A stretch of 64,000 bases of DNA from Pedobacter sp. Leaf216 (lineage in GTDB: Bacteria; Bacteroidota; Bacteroidia; Sphingobacteriales; Sphingobacteriaceae), in the NCBI RefSeq assembly GCF_001421515.1, contig NZ_LMKM01000033.1, positions 138,950 through 202,949 of the forward strand, written 5' to 3'. Of this stretch, positions 25,406-33,996 are shown one piece after another. A program made the position numbers and the translations under genes. Every line of letters starts with the position of its first letter. Positions within the stretch are counted from its first letter, which is position 1. Under the pieces are notes generated by a model. The model was not told the DNA's origin. It saw nothing but the letters and a program-made list of their open reading frames with translations, and did no database searches.

Positions 25406-26518
25406 TTATGGTTCAAAGTTTCTTCTAAACACCATCCAGGCAAGAATCAAATTCATTGGAATAATCACCAAGCCTAAGCCATACATAATAAACACATAAA
25501 AAAGTAAAAACAGGCAAAAAACGCCTATTAAAAATCCTTTAACCCGAATCCCATTTAGTAAAAGCAAACTTCTGAATAAAAGAATGGCAGAAAAAGCAAA
25601 TGCAGCTAAAAAGAATGAAGTTATAAAGCCAAAACGGGTAAAAATCCAACATAGCTCGGGCAATAATAAAATAAGATAATTTAAGCAAAAGCTAAAAAAC
25701 ACCCTGGATTTACTAAAAGGAAAATTGGGCAAAAAGGATAAATATCTGTCATTAAAAACCTTTTCCTCGTAAATGAGTACAACATGTGCAACAACAATAC
25801 ATGAGGTGACAAGCATCAATAATCTTAAATCATCTTTAAGATCAGCAAAAACCAATAATATGCCCGAAATCAGTACCCATGAAAGTAATTTGGTAAGCAC
25901 ATACGCCAATTTTGACCGGTTCAAAACCTGAAAACTATACAACAAGAAAACAGGCTTGTTCCATTTTCAGGTAATCCTGATTAACCAACTGGACTTATTA
26001 ACCTCAACCAAACGGTTATTTTCTTTTAAACAGATGTATGCACTGCCAGCAATCAGCAGCAGCTGAAAAAGCAAAATGCCAATTGAAATGATATAAAATC
26101 CAAATACAAGTCCGATTGTTAAGGCATATAACGTATAACTTAAAACAGGTAAAAATATATAGCTATACACCATAACCCAGCGTTTAAACTGGCTTTTTCT
26201 TGCTGATGCAGTAAAACTGTAAAACAAGAATTCTTGCTGTGGCAAAGCCATTTGATCTAAAACATATTTAAGGCTTTTATATGCATAAAGTGTGCTTCCT
26301 ACCAGATAAAAAGTTAAAATGAGCGGATTGCTTACAATACTGATGGTAAAGAAGAATTGCCAGAAATCTATTTGCTCAGGCCGAACTGTGCCAAGGGTAT
26401 TGATAAATAAACAATAACTGATTAAAATTACAAATATAAACACCAGCATACCTGCATGAATTCTGTAAAATCCATCTACAAATATTTTCTTTAAAGCAAT
26501 ATTCGATGTAGTAAACAT
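25406..26518 (-). pseudogene. ABC-transporter membrane protein interrupted by an in-frame TGA
   Basis: Two open stretches, 26518-25967 (183 codons) and 25966-25406, lie in the same frame and are separated only by a TGA at 25969-25967. The second stretch has no ATG near its start; the frame simply continues KWNKPVFLLYSFQVLN after the stop. Read through, the product is a polytopic membrane protein of about 370 residues with many hydrophobic spans, fitting the permease half of a small ABC exporter. Its ATG (26518) overlaps the last base of the upstream ATPase gene. It could be a recent nonsense mutation or a sequencing error; two separate subunits are less likely because the second half lacks a start. 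Confidence 0.75.
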
Positions 26519-27150
26519 TAAAAATTTAGTGTTAATCTCTGATCCTTGATATCAATTTGTTTAATACCAGATAATTTTGTTTCATCAAGGGGCTGATGGG
26601 AAGAAAGTAAAAAACTGACTTTCTCCCTTAGATGTTTTTCTTCAATCCAATGGTACAATACATTTAACGATTCTACATCTATCGTATTCAATGGTTCATC
26701 CAGTAAAATGAGTTTTGGTTGTCCTAAAAAAGCCAAAACCAATGACAGTTTCTTAAGCATTCCACTAGAATATGATCCAAGAGGATTCTGAATATATGCC
26801 TTCATACCCATATCAGCAATCAATTCATTTTCCTGGCCTACTGTTGCACCTTTCGCTTTCGCAAAAAGGCCAATCATTTCTGTGCCTGTTAAAAATTCTG
26901 GAAAAATTGGTTCAGCTTCCGCAAAATTTACAAGTTTTCGGAATTTAACGCCATGATTTTTTAAATAAACATTGTGAATGGCAATATCTCCTTTAAAGGC
27001 CAAAATCCCTGCAATTGATTTCAACAGTGTACTTTTGCCCGAACCATTGCTTCCTTTTATCCAGAAAATACCATCCGGGATTTTAATATTATCTATCTTT
27101 AAAACGAGATGACCGAAATAGGATTTTTCAAATTGACTGATGTGCAGCAT
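26518..27150 (-). CDS. ABC transporter ATP-binding protein
   Basis: Cytoplasmic ATPase of 210 residues. Walker A is IKGSNGSGKSTLLKSI, the signature is YSSGMLKKLSLVLAFLG (SSGM rather than LSGGQ), and Walker B is PKLILLDEP; the switch His is in LLSSHQPLDE. This is the short type that pairs with a separate permease, here the interrupted gene directly downstream with a one-base overlap. If that permease is dead, this ATPase may have no partner. Substrate unknown. Confidence 0.9.
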   Translation of the reverse strand: MLHISQFEKSYFGHLVLKIDNIKIPDGIFWIKGSNGSGKSTLLKSIAGILAFKGDIAIHNVYLKNHGVKFRKLVNFAEAEPIFPEFLTGTEMIGLFAKAKGATVGQENELIADMGMKAYIQNPLGSYSSGMLKKLSLVLAFLGQPKLILLDEPLNTIDVESLNVLYHWIEEKHLREKVSFLLSSHQPLDETKLSGIKQIDIKDQRLTLNF

Positions 27151-27224
27151 AAAATCATTTTAATTCTGACTTTGGTTTTAATAAAAAGTTACAAATCAGA
27201 TTCATCTTGATAAACGATTACACC

Positions 27225-27734
27225 ATGCAATTAATTTTACGCCCATACGAACATAACGATCTTGATAATTTGGTTAAACATGCCAACAATTTCAACATTT
27301 CAAAATATTTGACTGATAAATTTCCTTTTCCATATCAAAAAAAAGATGGAGAGGCATTTATTCAACTGGCTTTAAGTCATCATCCCCTTCAAATTAAGGC
27401 TATTGTGGTAAATAATGAAGTAATTGGATCGATAGGTGTGCACCAATTAGCTGATATTTATAGTAAAAGTGCAGAAATGGGCTATTGGATTGCTGAAGAC
27501 TTTTGGGGCAAGGGCATTATTCCTCAAGCTGTAAAAGAGATGCTTAAATATGGTTTCGAAACATTTGATGTGGAAAGGATTTTTGCACGCACTGCGCATA
27601 CCAACCTGGCCTCACAGCGGGTTTTAAAAAAAGCAGGTTTTATTTTGGAGGCAGAATTAAAGGGGACTATTTTTAAAAATGGCGAATACTTTGATGAATT
27701 AATTTTTGGATTCAGAAAAAATCAGCTAGGTTAA
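27225..27734 (+). CDS. GNAT-family N-acetyltransferase (RimJ/RimL type)
   Basis: 169 residues. The RimJ/RimL-like pattern is clear: LRPYEHNDLDNLVKHANN at the start, GYWIAEDFWGKGIIPQAVKE with the acetyl-CoA-binding loop, and RTAHTNLASQRVLKKAGF at the C-terminus. It would transfer an acetyl group from acetyl-CoA to a protein N-terminus or small amine; the acceptor is unknown. I chose the ATG at 27225; an in-frame TTG at 27207 is a weaker start. Confidence 0.9.
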   Translation: MQLILRPYEHNDLDNLVKHANNFNISKYLTDKFPFPYQKKDGEAFIQLALSHHPLQIKAIVVNNEVIGSIGVHQLADIYSKSAEMGYWIAEDFWGKGIIPQAVKEMLKYGFETFDVERIFARTAHTNLASQRVLKKAGFILEAELKGTIFKNGEYFDELIFGFRKNQLG

Positions 27735-27768
27735 TCACTTACCTAAGAATTACCAGCACTTTATGGTT

Positions 27769-27838
27769 TAAACCCGATTGCCGTGGAAACCAAAAGCTTT
27801 TTCAGCTTTTGTTGTAACAAAAAGCGGGACTACAGCCT
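27769..27838. repeat. Structured dispersed element C (CCCG...CGGGACT), copy 1
   Basis: taaacccgattgccgtgg, then an internal hairpin (accaaaagc...gcttttgttgt), then aaagcgggactacagcc. The conserved outer arms (CCCG / CGGG) and the variable inner hairpin are shared with 47494-47556, 47802-47864 and 56963-57034. Function unknown. The remainder of the gap up to the enolase promoter is AT-rich and has no gene. Confidence 0.55.
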
Positions 27839-28027
27839 CAAAAAAGCCACTCACACTGCTTTTCCATAAAAAATTATGTAGCCAGGCAAATTAACTGCTT
27901 TAATAAGCAAATAGATGAAAATAACTATTAATAAACACCATATTAACTTAAAATTAACAGCCAATTAAGCTTAAACAACTATCGTAACATTAAGCCTTTA
28001 ATCTCTTTATTTATTTAAAAAATATAC

Positions 28028-28035
28028 TAACTTTG
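28028..28035 (+). promoter_or_regulatory. -7 promoter element of enolase
   Basis: TAACTTTG, an exact match to TAnnTTTG, 68 bp upstream of the eno start codon. No clear -33 TTTG at the expected distance. Confidence 0.5.
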
Positions 28036-28102
28036 ATGTTGCGCTTAGTAATTGTACTTTATACACTAAGCAGGTTAAAAAATCAATAAAAATCAAATAA
28101 AA

Positions 28103-29398
28103 ATGAGCATAATCGTTAATGTCCATGCCAGACAAATTCTCGATTCGAGAGGCAATCCAACAGTAGAAGTAGAAGTAGTAACAGAGGCAGGCGCTTTTGG
28201 CCGTGCAGCTGTACCAAGCGGTGCATCTACTGGACAATATGAGGCTGTTGAATTACGTGATGGTGATAAATCTACATATTTAGGTAAAGGTGTTTTAAAA
28301 GCTGTAGAAAATGTAAATACTAAAATTGCTGATGCATTAAGAGGTATTGATGTTTTTGAACAAAATGCAATCGATAAATTAATGATCGACCTAGACGGTA
28401 CCGAAAACAAAGGTAACCTAGGAGCTAATGCAATTTTAGGTGTTTCTTTAGCGGTTGCTAAAGCTGCTGCTGATGAAATTGGCCAACCATTATACCGTTA
28501 CATTGGTGGTGTTAACGCAAACACTTTACCAATTCCGATGATGAACATTATCAACGGTGGTTCTCACTCTGATGCGCCAATTGCTTTCCAGGAATTTATG
28601 ATTATGCCAGTTGGCGCTCCTTCATTCTCTGAAGCTTTACGTTGGGGAACTGAAGTTTTCCATAGCCTGAAAAAAATCCTTCACGATAGAGGTTTATCTA
28701 CCGCTGTGGGTGATGAAGGTGGTTTTGCACCAACTTTTGATGGTACTGAAGATGCAATTGAAACAGTATTAAAAGCAATTGAAACTGCTGGTTACAAATC
28801 AGGTTCGCAAATTTGCTTGGCTTTAGATTGTGCTTCATCTGAATTTTACAAAGATGGCAAATACGATTACACAAAATTCGAAGGTGCTACGGGCGTTATC
28901 CGTTCTAGCGAAGAACAAGCTCAATATTTAGCTGATCTTTCTGCAAAATATCCAATTATTTCAATCGAAGATGGAATGGATGAAAACGACTGGACTGGCT
29001 GGAAAAGCTTAACAGATAAAATTGGCGACCACGTTCAGTTGGTTGGTGATGATTTATTTGTTACTAACGTAACGCGTTTACAACGTGGTATTGATGAAGA
29101 TACGGCAAACTCAATCTTGGTAAAAGTGAACCAGATCGGTTCTTTAACTGAAACCATTAATGCGGTTACTTTAGCACAAAACAGTGGTTATACTTCGGTA
29201 ATGAGTCACCGTTCTGGAGAAACTGAAGATGTTACCATTGCAGATTTAGCTGTAGCATTAAACTGTGGACAGATTAAAACGGGTTCTGCATCACGTTCAG
29301 ACAGGATTGCAAAATACAATCAATTATTACGTATTGAAGAAGAATTGGGTGAAAACGCTCGTTTTATCGGTTCGAAATTCAAATACGCTAAGAAATAA
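28103..29398 (+). CDS. eno: Enolase
   Basis: Glycolytic 2-phosphoglycerate dehydratase, 431 residues, complete. The N-terminal segment ARQILDSRGNPTVEVEV, the acid loop AVGDEGGFAP, the metal ligands in SIEDGMDENDW and VGDDLFVTN, and the family signature ILVKVNQIGSLTET are all present. Codon use is that of a highly expressed gene. It has its own promoter and terminator. Confidence 0.98.
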   Translation: MSIIVNVHARQILDSRGNPTVEVEVVTEAGAFGRAAVPSGASTGQYEAVELRDGDKSTYLGKGVLKAVENVNTKIADALRGIDVFEQNAIDKLMIDLDGTENKGNLGANAILGVSLAVAKAAADEIGQPLYRYIGGVNANTLPIPMMNIINGGSHSDAPIAFQEFMIMPVGAPSFSEALRWGTEVFHSLKKILHDRGLSTAVGDEGGFAPTFDGTEDAIETVLKAIETAGYKSGSQICLALDCASSEFYKDGKYDYTKFEGATGVIRSSEEQAQYLADLSAKYPIISIEDGMDENDWTGWKSLTDKIGDHVQLVGDDLFVTNVTRLQRGIDEDTANSILVKVNQIGSLTETINAVTLAQNSGYTSVMSHRSGETEDVTIADLAVALNCGQIKTGSASRSDRIAKYNQLLRIEEELGENARFIGSKFKYAKK

Positions 29399-29461
29399 CC
29401 CCTAAATCCCCTGAAGGGGACTTCTTCTTCTCTCCTTTAAGAGAGATGCCAAAGGCAGAGA
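29399..29461. repeat. CCCCTAAATCCCCTGAAGGGGACTT dispersed repeat
   Basis: Begins cccctaaatcccctgaaggg directly after the eno stop and continues through a CTTTAAGAGAGA stretch to gagaggtg. Related copies flank fabG at 35571-35600 and 35669-35699. The cccct/agggg arms form a small hairpin. Confidence 0.6.
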
Positions 29462-29492
29462 GGTGTTAACAAGTTGAAAAACTTATTTGCGA

Positions 29493-29527
29493 AACATCCG
29501 GAGATTTTAAATCTTCGGATGTTTTTA
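29493..29527 (+). terminator. Rho-independent terminator downstream of eno
   Basis: Inverted repeat aacatccggagat / atcttcggatgtt (one mismatch) followed by TTTTATTTT, about 95 bp past the enolase stop. Confidence 0.85.
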
Positions 29528-29595
29528 TTTTAATACTATATTTGTTTGTTGGATTTGATCTTCTCAAATCTCACATCTAAAATCTCATATCATAT

Positions 29596-29895
29596 ATGAA
29601 ACGTTTAATAGATCTTTTTCGCAATAAATATTTCCTTGCTACTGTCGCTTTTGCGATGTGGATGCTGTTTTTCGACAAAAACGATATGATGTCGCAATAC
29701 GAATACCGCAGTCAGGCCAATAAGTTACAGGAAGAAAAAGAATATTTTGAGAAAGAAACCGCTCAGGTTAAAAAAGATTTAAACGAACTGAATACCAACC
29801 TCAATACGGCTGAAAAATTTGCCCGCGAAAAATACTTCATGAAAAAAGACAATGAAGATGTTTTTGTAATTATCCAGGAAGAGAAGAAAGATTAA
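29596..29895 (+). CDS. FtsB/DivIC-type septum formation initiator
   Basis: 99-residue bitopic inner-membrane protein. One membrane span is at about residues 12-25 (FLATVAFAMWMLFF), then a coiled coil (about 34-75, rich in K/E heptads), then the conserved tail segment AEKFAREKYFMKKDNEDVFV, typical of FtsB/DivIC. It would join the FtsL/FtsQ-type subcomplex of the divisome. Assigned on topology and the AREKYFM-K motif. Confidence 0.88.
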   Translation: MKRLIDLFRNKYFLATVAFAMWMLFFDKNDMMSQYEYRSQANKLQEEKEYFEKETAQVKKDLNELNTNLNTAEKFAREKYFMKKDNEDVFVIIQEEKKD

Positions 29896-30007
29896 TTTTC
29901 AGTTGGAAGTGTTCAGTTAAAATTTTACAGTTTGAGTTAACAATAAACCATAAAACAATTTCTCTTTCAGTTAACCGATTAACCCATTCAAACAGTTAAC
30001 CAGTAGA

Positions 30008-30622
30008 ATGCTCCACATCCTCTATATTATTGCCATAACAGCTGAAGCAATGACTGCTGCACTATCTGCCGGCAGACGTGATATGGATTGGGTTGGCGTT
30101 TGTATTATTGCCTGGGTTACGGCCTTAGGTGGCGGAACGGTAAGAAATGTATTATTCGGGCATTATCCTATGAGCTGGGTAGAGCACCCTGAGTATTTGG
30201 TAATAACTGCTGTAGCAGCTTTGCTTGCCGCTTTTATCGCCTCCATAATGACTAAACTCAAAAAGCTTTTTCTCTATCTGGATGCTTTAGGTTTAGTGGT
30301 TTTTACCATAATTGGCTGCCAGGTTGCACAAGAAATTCATTTACCTTATTTAATTGTACTTTTTAGTGGTATGATTACTGGCTGTGCTGGTGGGGTACTT
30401 CGTGATGTGCTTTGTAATGAAGTTCCATTTCTTTTTAGAAAAGAGATTTATGCCAGTGCCGCGATAGTTACCGGTGCTGTATATATCGGTATAGAGCATT
30501 TTCACGGAAGCGAAATGCTGGCCACCATTACAGCTGCTATAACCGGATTAACATTAAGGCTACTTTCTATCCGCTTTGAATGGCACATGCCTAAGTTTGT
30601 TTACCGAGATGAATGGCATTAA
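30008..30622 (+). CDS. Trimeric intracellular cation channel (TRIC/UPF0126) family protein
   Basis: 204 residues, seven membrane spans formed by two repeated halves. The glycine motifs of each half are visible: ALGGGTVRNVLFG and GCAGGVLRDVLCNEVP. Bacterial members are small trimeric cation (K+ or amino-acid-linked) channels; physiological role in Bacteroidota is unclear. Length and motifs are normal. The first copy of the RAYT B repeat cluster begins 16 bp after its stop. Confidence 0.88.
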   Translation: MLHILYIIAITAEAMTAALSAGRRDMDWVGVCIIAWVTALGGGTVRNVLFGHYPMSWVEHPEYLVITAVAALLAAFIASIMTKLKKLFLYLDALGLVVFTIIGCQVAQEIHLPYLIVLFSGMITGCAGGVLRDVLCNEVPFLFRKEIYASAAIVTGAVYIGIEHFHGSEMLATITAAITGLTLRLLSIRFEWHMPKFVYRDEWH

Positions 30623-30637
30623 GTTAGTTTTTTCGTG

Positions 30638-30744
30638 GTGTCAGATGTTACCATCTGACAATTAAAAAGTTACTTAAATAACGGATCATCATTCTTACAA
30701 TGAATCTTAAAATTTTCTCACAGTCAGATGGTAACATCTGACTG
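30638..30744. repeat. REPIN family B, copy A
   Basis: Two inverted REP hairpins, gtgtcagatgttaccatctg at 30638-30660 and cagtcagatggtaacatctg at 30721-30744, spaced to give a 107-bp unit. Copies B (30833-30940) and C (31532-31638) have the same outer ends and size. This one sits in the left copy of a 185-bp direct repeat. Confidence 0.9.
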
Positions 30745-30822
30745 CACATTAAACTTAAAAACTTAAAGTTCCCCGTTCCTTTTCCTTAAAAACCACTCTG
30801 TACCGAGTAAAATCAAGATTAA
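30745..30822 (-). pseudogene. Duplicated 3' tail of the VWA-like membrane protein gene
   Basis: On the minus strand this segment encodes LLGTEWFLRKRNGEL and a stop, identical at its end to the C-terminus of the gene at 31657-33741. It belongs to a 185-bp direct repeat (30638-30822 and 31532-31715) that carries the downstream REPIN and the last codons of that gene. There is no start or upstream coding part, so it is a non-functional gene fragment created by duplication around RAYT B. Confidence 0.8.
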
Positions 30823-30832
30823 ACTCTCCGTG

Positions 30833-30940
30833 GTGTCAGATGTTACCATCTGACACTCAAAATTGTTCAAAATTACAATTGCCATTATTGTAATGCCAAT
30901 TAAAAGATGCCCTTCACAGTCAGATGGTAACATCTGACTG
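30833..30940. repeat. REPIN family B, copy B
   Basis: gtgtcagatgttaccatctg at 30833-30856 and cagtcagatggtaacatctg at 30917-30940. The outer hairpins match copies A and C, but the middle 60 bp are different (AT-rich, caattgccattattg). It lies 22 bp past the RAYT B stop codon. Confidence 0.9.
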
Positions 30941-30962
30941 CACATCACTCAAACTAAGTCGA

Positions 30963-31511
30963 TCATTCAAAAACATCTCTATAATCAGTTAAGTCAACAA
31001 TATTTTCTGGATTTCCTAAATAAAATGCAGCACTACTAAAACGGTACTCCTCAGGATATTCACTCAAATTCCAATGAGATTGTAATGGGTTTTGATGAAT
31101 ATACTCCAGTTTAATTTCTAGAAGCTCTTTACTTCCAATCCAAACATCATCAAATCTATCGTCCCAAATTTTAAAAACCTGTTTATCATTATCAATCCTT
31201 ATCAAATTCAGCAATAAACTTTGGTTAGACTCAAGATACTTACGTACTTCAAAGGCACAAAACTTCTTTAAATCGCGCATGCTATCCGACAATTTATTTT
31301 CATCGTTAAAATAGAATAAAACATGAAAGTGATTAGGCATAATTACATATCCAAGAATTGAAATCTTGTATTTAACAGCGATGAAATTTAAACTATTCGC
31401 AATTATTAATTTACACGGACTGCTTTCAAGAAGTTTTAAATGTTTGAAGCAACTGGTAGTCACGAAAAAACATTTCTTCTCCAGAAATAAATTCCTGTTT
31501 CTTAATCCCAT
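30963..31511 (-). CDS. REP-associated tyrosine transposase (RAYT B)
   Basis: Y1 HUH single-strand transposase of 182 residues, from a different subgroup than RAYT A. HFH metal motif at residues 61-63 (IMPNHFHVLFYF) and catalytic Tyr137 in KLEYIHQNPLQSHW. The C-terminal YRFSSAAFYLG is typical of the family. ATG at 31511. The reading frame is intact. It is flanked by REPINs B and C on both sides, with a third copy further left, so this is the likely driver of family B repeats in the genome. Confidence 0.9.
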   Translation of the reverse strand: MGLRNRNLFLEKKCFFVTTSCFKHLKLLESSPCKLIIANSLNFIAVKYKISILGYVIMPNHFHVLFYFNDENKLSDSMRDLKKFCAFEVRKYLESNQSLLLNLIRIDNDKQVFKIWDDRFDDVWIGSKELLEIKLEYIHQNPLQSHWNLSEYPEEYRFSSAAFYLGNPENIVDLTDYRDVFE

Positions 31512-31531
31512 AACAATAGATTTTTTTCATG

Positions 31532-31638
31532 GTGTCAGATATTATTATCTGACACTTAAAAAGTTACTTAAATAACGGATCATCATTCTTACAATAAATC
31601 TTAAATTTTTCTCACAGTCAGATGGTAACATCTGACTG
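31532..31638. repeat. REPIN family B, copy C
   Basis: gtgtcagatattattatctg at 31532-31555 and cagtcagatggtaacatctg at 31615-31638. It lies upstream of RAYT B and 18 bp past the VWA-like gene stop, where it may also act as a transcript end. Its middle part is nearly identical to that of copy A. Confidence 0.9.
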
Positions 31639-31656
31639 CACATCAAACCTAAGAAC

Positions 31657-33741
31657 TTAAAGTTCCCCGTTCCTTTTTCTCAAAAACCACTCTGTTCCAA
31701 GCAAAATCATAATTAAGCCAAAAAGCCATTTCACGCTGATCAACTCATCGTATTTTCGATCTTCGTAACTGATGGTTTTAATATTTTCGTTTTTAGTAAT
31801 CTCATCGGCTATTTTGAGCAAATCTACCGGCATAAACAATTTACCATTGCTTTGTTTAGCAATCGTATTTAAAAGCTGGTGGTTAGCTGTTGTCTGTTGA
31901 AATTCTGCAATCAATGCATTTATATAGAAGCTACCGGTGGCTGTAAATTTCTTTCCACCCAGTTCTGTATTGGCTAAATAAGCATAATTCCCTGCAGGCA
32001 TGGTACCAGCATCCAGCTGATAACCATTTTCAGTTTTGGAAAAGATATAATTAAATACTTTTCCAGCTTCATTTTTAACCTGAAGATTAACTTCTGATTC
32101 GTTTACAGGCTGATAACTGTCGTTATAAAGCGTGCCGTTAAACTGAATGCTTTCATTTTCATCGTAAGCCGATTTTGAAGTAAACACTTTAAACCTACGC
32201 TTATCATCTTTAACGGAAAGATATTGAACCGTTTTCGAAATCAGATCATTTAAAACTGACTGATTGCTTTCATTTTCAGCTTCTGAAAGTTTCCATCTCC
32301 AAAGCCCCTCTCCCATTAAATAGCCTGCCTTTAAGCCATTTTCATTGGCGAAGAACAATAATGGCTGTTGCGTGCTTACTTTACCGATACGCTGGTTAAA
32401 AACAGGTATTGCGCCTGGATTAACTGTTAACCTTCCAAACGGACTTAGTAGCGGATCAAAAGCTGAAAACTGCTTCTTATCATCTTCAGTAAGATTAAAA
32501 CTTGTAAAACCACTTGCAAAATCGGCATAAACTTCCTGGATGGATCCGTTTGCTGCACTTAGGTTTACCTGGTTTTGTACCTGATTAAAAGAATTTATAT
32601 TGCTTTGTGCGCCTAAAATATACCAAATCGGTTTCTTTAAACCTGCTAATTTCTTTAAAAAACTAACTGATATATTTTGCGCATCCGGTAGTTGGTACAA
32701 TACAATTAAATCGAATTTCGACGGATCTGTTGTACTTAAATCATCAGCAAGGGCTAGTTTAGCTTCGTAGTGTTTATTTAGTGAAATAGCCTCCTTTAAA
32801 ACGCCTAAATCAGGGTGCGGTGCAACTGCAGCCAACAATACTTTTTGTCGGCCATCAATCACCTCTACATAAAATGTCTGAATATTATTGCGGGTTGTGA
32901 TTTCATTTTTTAAGGCTCCCAGCTGAACTGTATATTTTTGAACACCGATTTTACCCGCATTAATTTTAATCGGAATGGTTTTAACAAAAGAACTTCCATT
33001 AACAGCCACATTTTGTTGTTCAACTTTAACACCATTTTGGTTTACCGTTAAAGCGGTGTTTTCGCCATCACTCTGAAAAGCCTGCACCTGAACTTCTACT
33101 GTAAAATCATCATCCAGGTACACAATGTTATTGTAATTTACGTTCGAAATTAAGACATCGCGTTTTGGGATACTATCGCCCAGGGCAATGGTATAAACCG
33201 GGGCATTAATCTGATTTACGCTATACAGCGGATTTCCACCGTGATTAAAAATACCATCGGTTGCTAAAATAATGGCCCCAACATTTCTGTTGGTATACTC
33301 ATCCCTCACTTTCTGAAAAAACGCAGAAGCATCCGTTAATTTACCCTGATTTTTAAAATCGAAACCTTCTGCTACCTCATCACCAAAATGAAGTGTTTTT
33401 ACTTCATACTTATCCGAAAGTTTATCTTGTAAGGCTTTAAGATTTTGTTCATATAATTTTTGATCAAAACCGGCAGCTTTTACCTGACCAACAGACAAGG
33501 AATTATCTTGTCCGATAATGATTACTGGTTTATCTAAGGTGTAATTTAATGTTTTGATGAGCGGTGCAAATATTAACCAAGCAACAGTTGTTACAACGAT
33601 TATACGCAACGCCGTAAGGGCATACTGAAGTTTTTTATCTAAATTTTTGTTGTTACGATAAAGCAACCATGCGTACAATACGCCTAAGGCCAAGCAACCC
33701 AGAAAAAACAAAATAGATGTACCCGAAAAAAAAACAGTCAT
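31657..33741 (-). CDS. VWA-like domain membrane protein
   Basis: 694-residue inner-membrane protein. Two N-terminal spans (about 6-25 and 38-62), a von Willebrand A-like domain with the MIDAS-type IIGQDNSLSVG and the segment GAIILATDGIFNHGGNP, a long periplasmic part with beta-rich repeats, and a final C-terminal span (WLFGLIMILLGTEWFLRKR). Such proteins in Bacteroidota are often near BatA/BatB or MoxR genes, which are absent here. Function unknown; probably a cell-envelope or stress-related scaffold. Its last codons are duplicated at 30745-30822. Confidence 0.82.
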   Translation of the reverse strand: MTVFFSGTSILFFLGCLALGVLYAWLLYRNNKNLDKKLQYALTALRIIVVTTVAWLIFAPLIKTLNYTLDKPVIIIGQDNSLSVGQVKAAGFDQKLYEQNLKALQDKLSDKYEVKTLHFGDEVAEGFDFKNQGKLTDASAFFQKVRDEYTNRNVGAIILATDGIFNHGGNPLYSVNQINAPVYTIALGDSIPKRDVLISNVNYNNIVYLDDDFTVEVQVQAFQSDGENTALTVNQNGVKVEQQNVAVNGSSFVKTIPIKINAGKIGVQKYTVQLGALKNEITTRNNIQTFYVEVIDGRQKVLLAAVAPHPDLGVLKEAISLNKHYEAKLALADDLSTTDPSKFDLIVLYQLPDAQNISVSFLKKLAGLKKPIWYILGAQSNINSFNQVQNQVNLSAANGSIQEVYADFASGFTSFNLTEDDKKQFSAFDPLLSPFGRLTVNPGAIPVFNQRIGKVSTQQPLLFFANENGLKAGYLMGEGLWRWKLSEAENESNQSVLNDLISKTVQYLSVKDDKRRFKVFTSKSAYDENESIQFNGTLYNDSYQPVNESEVNLQVKNEAGKVFNYIFSKTENGYQLDAGTMPAGNYAYLANTELGGKKFTATGSFYINALIAEFQQTTANHQLLNTIAKQSNGKLFMPVDLLKIADEITKNENIKTISYEDRKYDELISVKWLFGLIMILLGTEWFLRKRNGEL

Positions 33742-33826
33742 AATTCATAAAGATGGTAATTTTGGGGAAATTTTCAAGATTATTGTCTGTAAAGAATTTA
33801 TGCGAGGGCTAAAATACAACTTCATT

Positions 33827-33936
33827 TAACCACAAAGTTCACTGAGTTTTAAACTGAGGAACACGGATTACCTAAACTGTTTTTAAGCGCCCAACTCAAT
33901 GTACTTCGTGCCTTTTCTTGGTGATCTTTGTGGTAA
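33827..33936. repeat. ACCACAAAG...CTTTGTGGT inverted repeat
   Basis: aaccacaaagttcactgag on the left and tggtgatctttgtggt on the right, about 80 bp apart. The same phrases recur at 46015-46173, and a partial copy is at 40470-40492. This is a dispersed inverted-repeat family. It fills most of the divergent gap between the VWA-like gene and the L,D-transpeptidase gene. Confidence 0.6.
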
Positions 33937-33996
33937 AAAAAGAGAACGCTATGCGCTCTGTGGTTAAATCCCTATTTTTAAACCAAATCAATCTTT

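Noticed and set aside
30763..30948. Small minus-strand gene of 61 codons
   Set aside because: Its end is a duplicate of the VWA-like gene tail and the rest is REPIN sequence; it is a duplication product.
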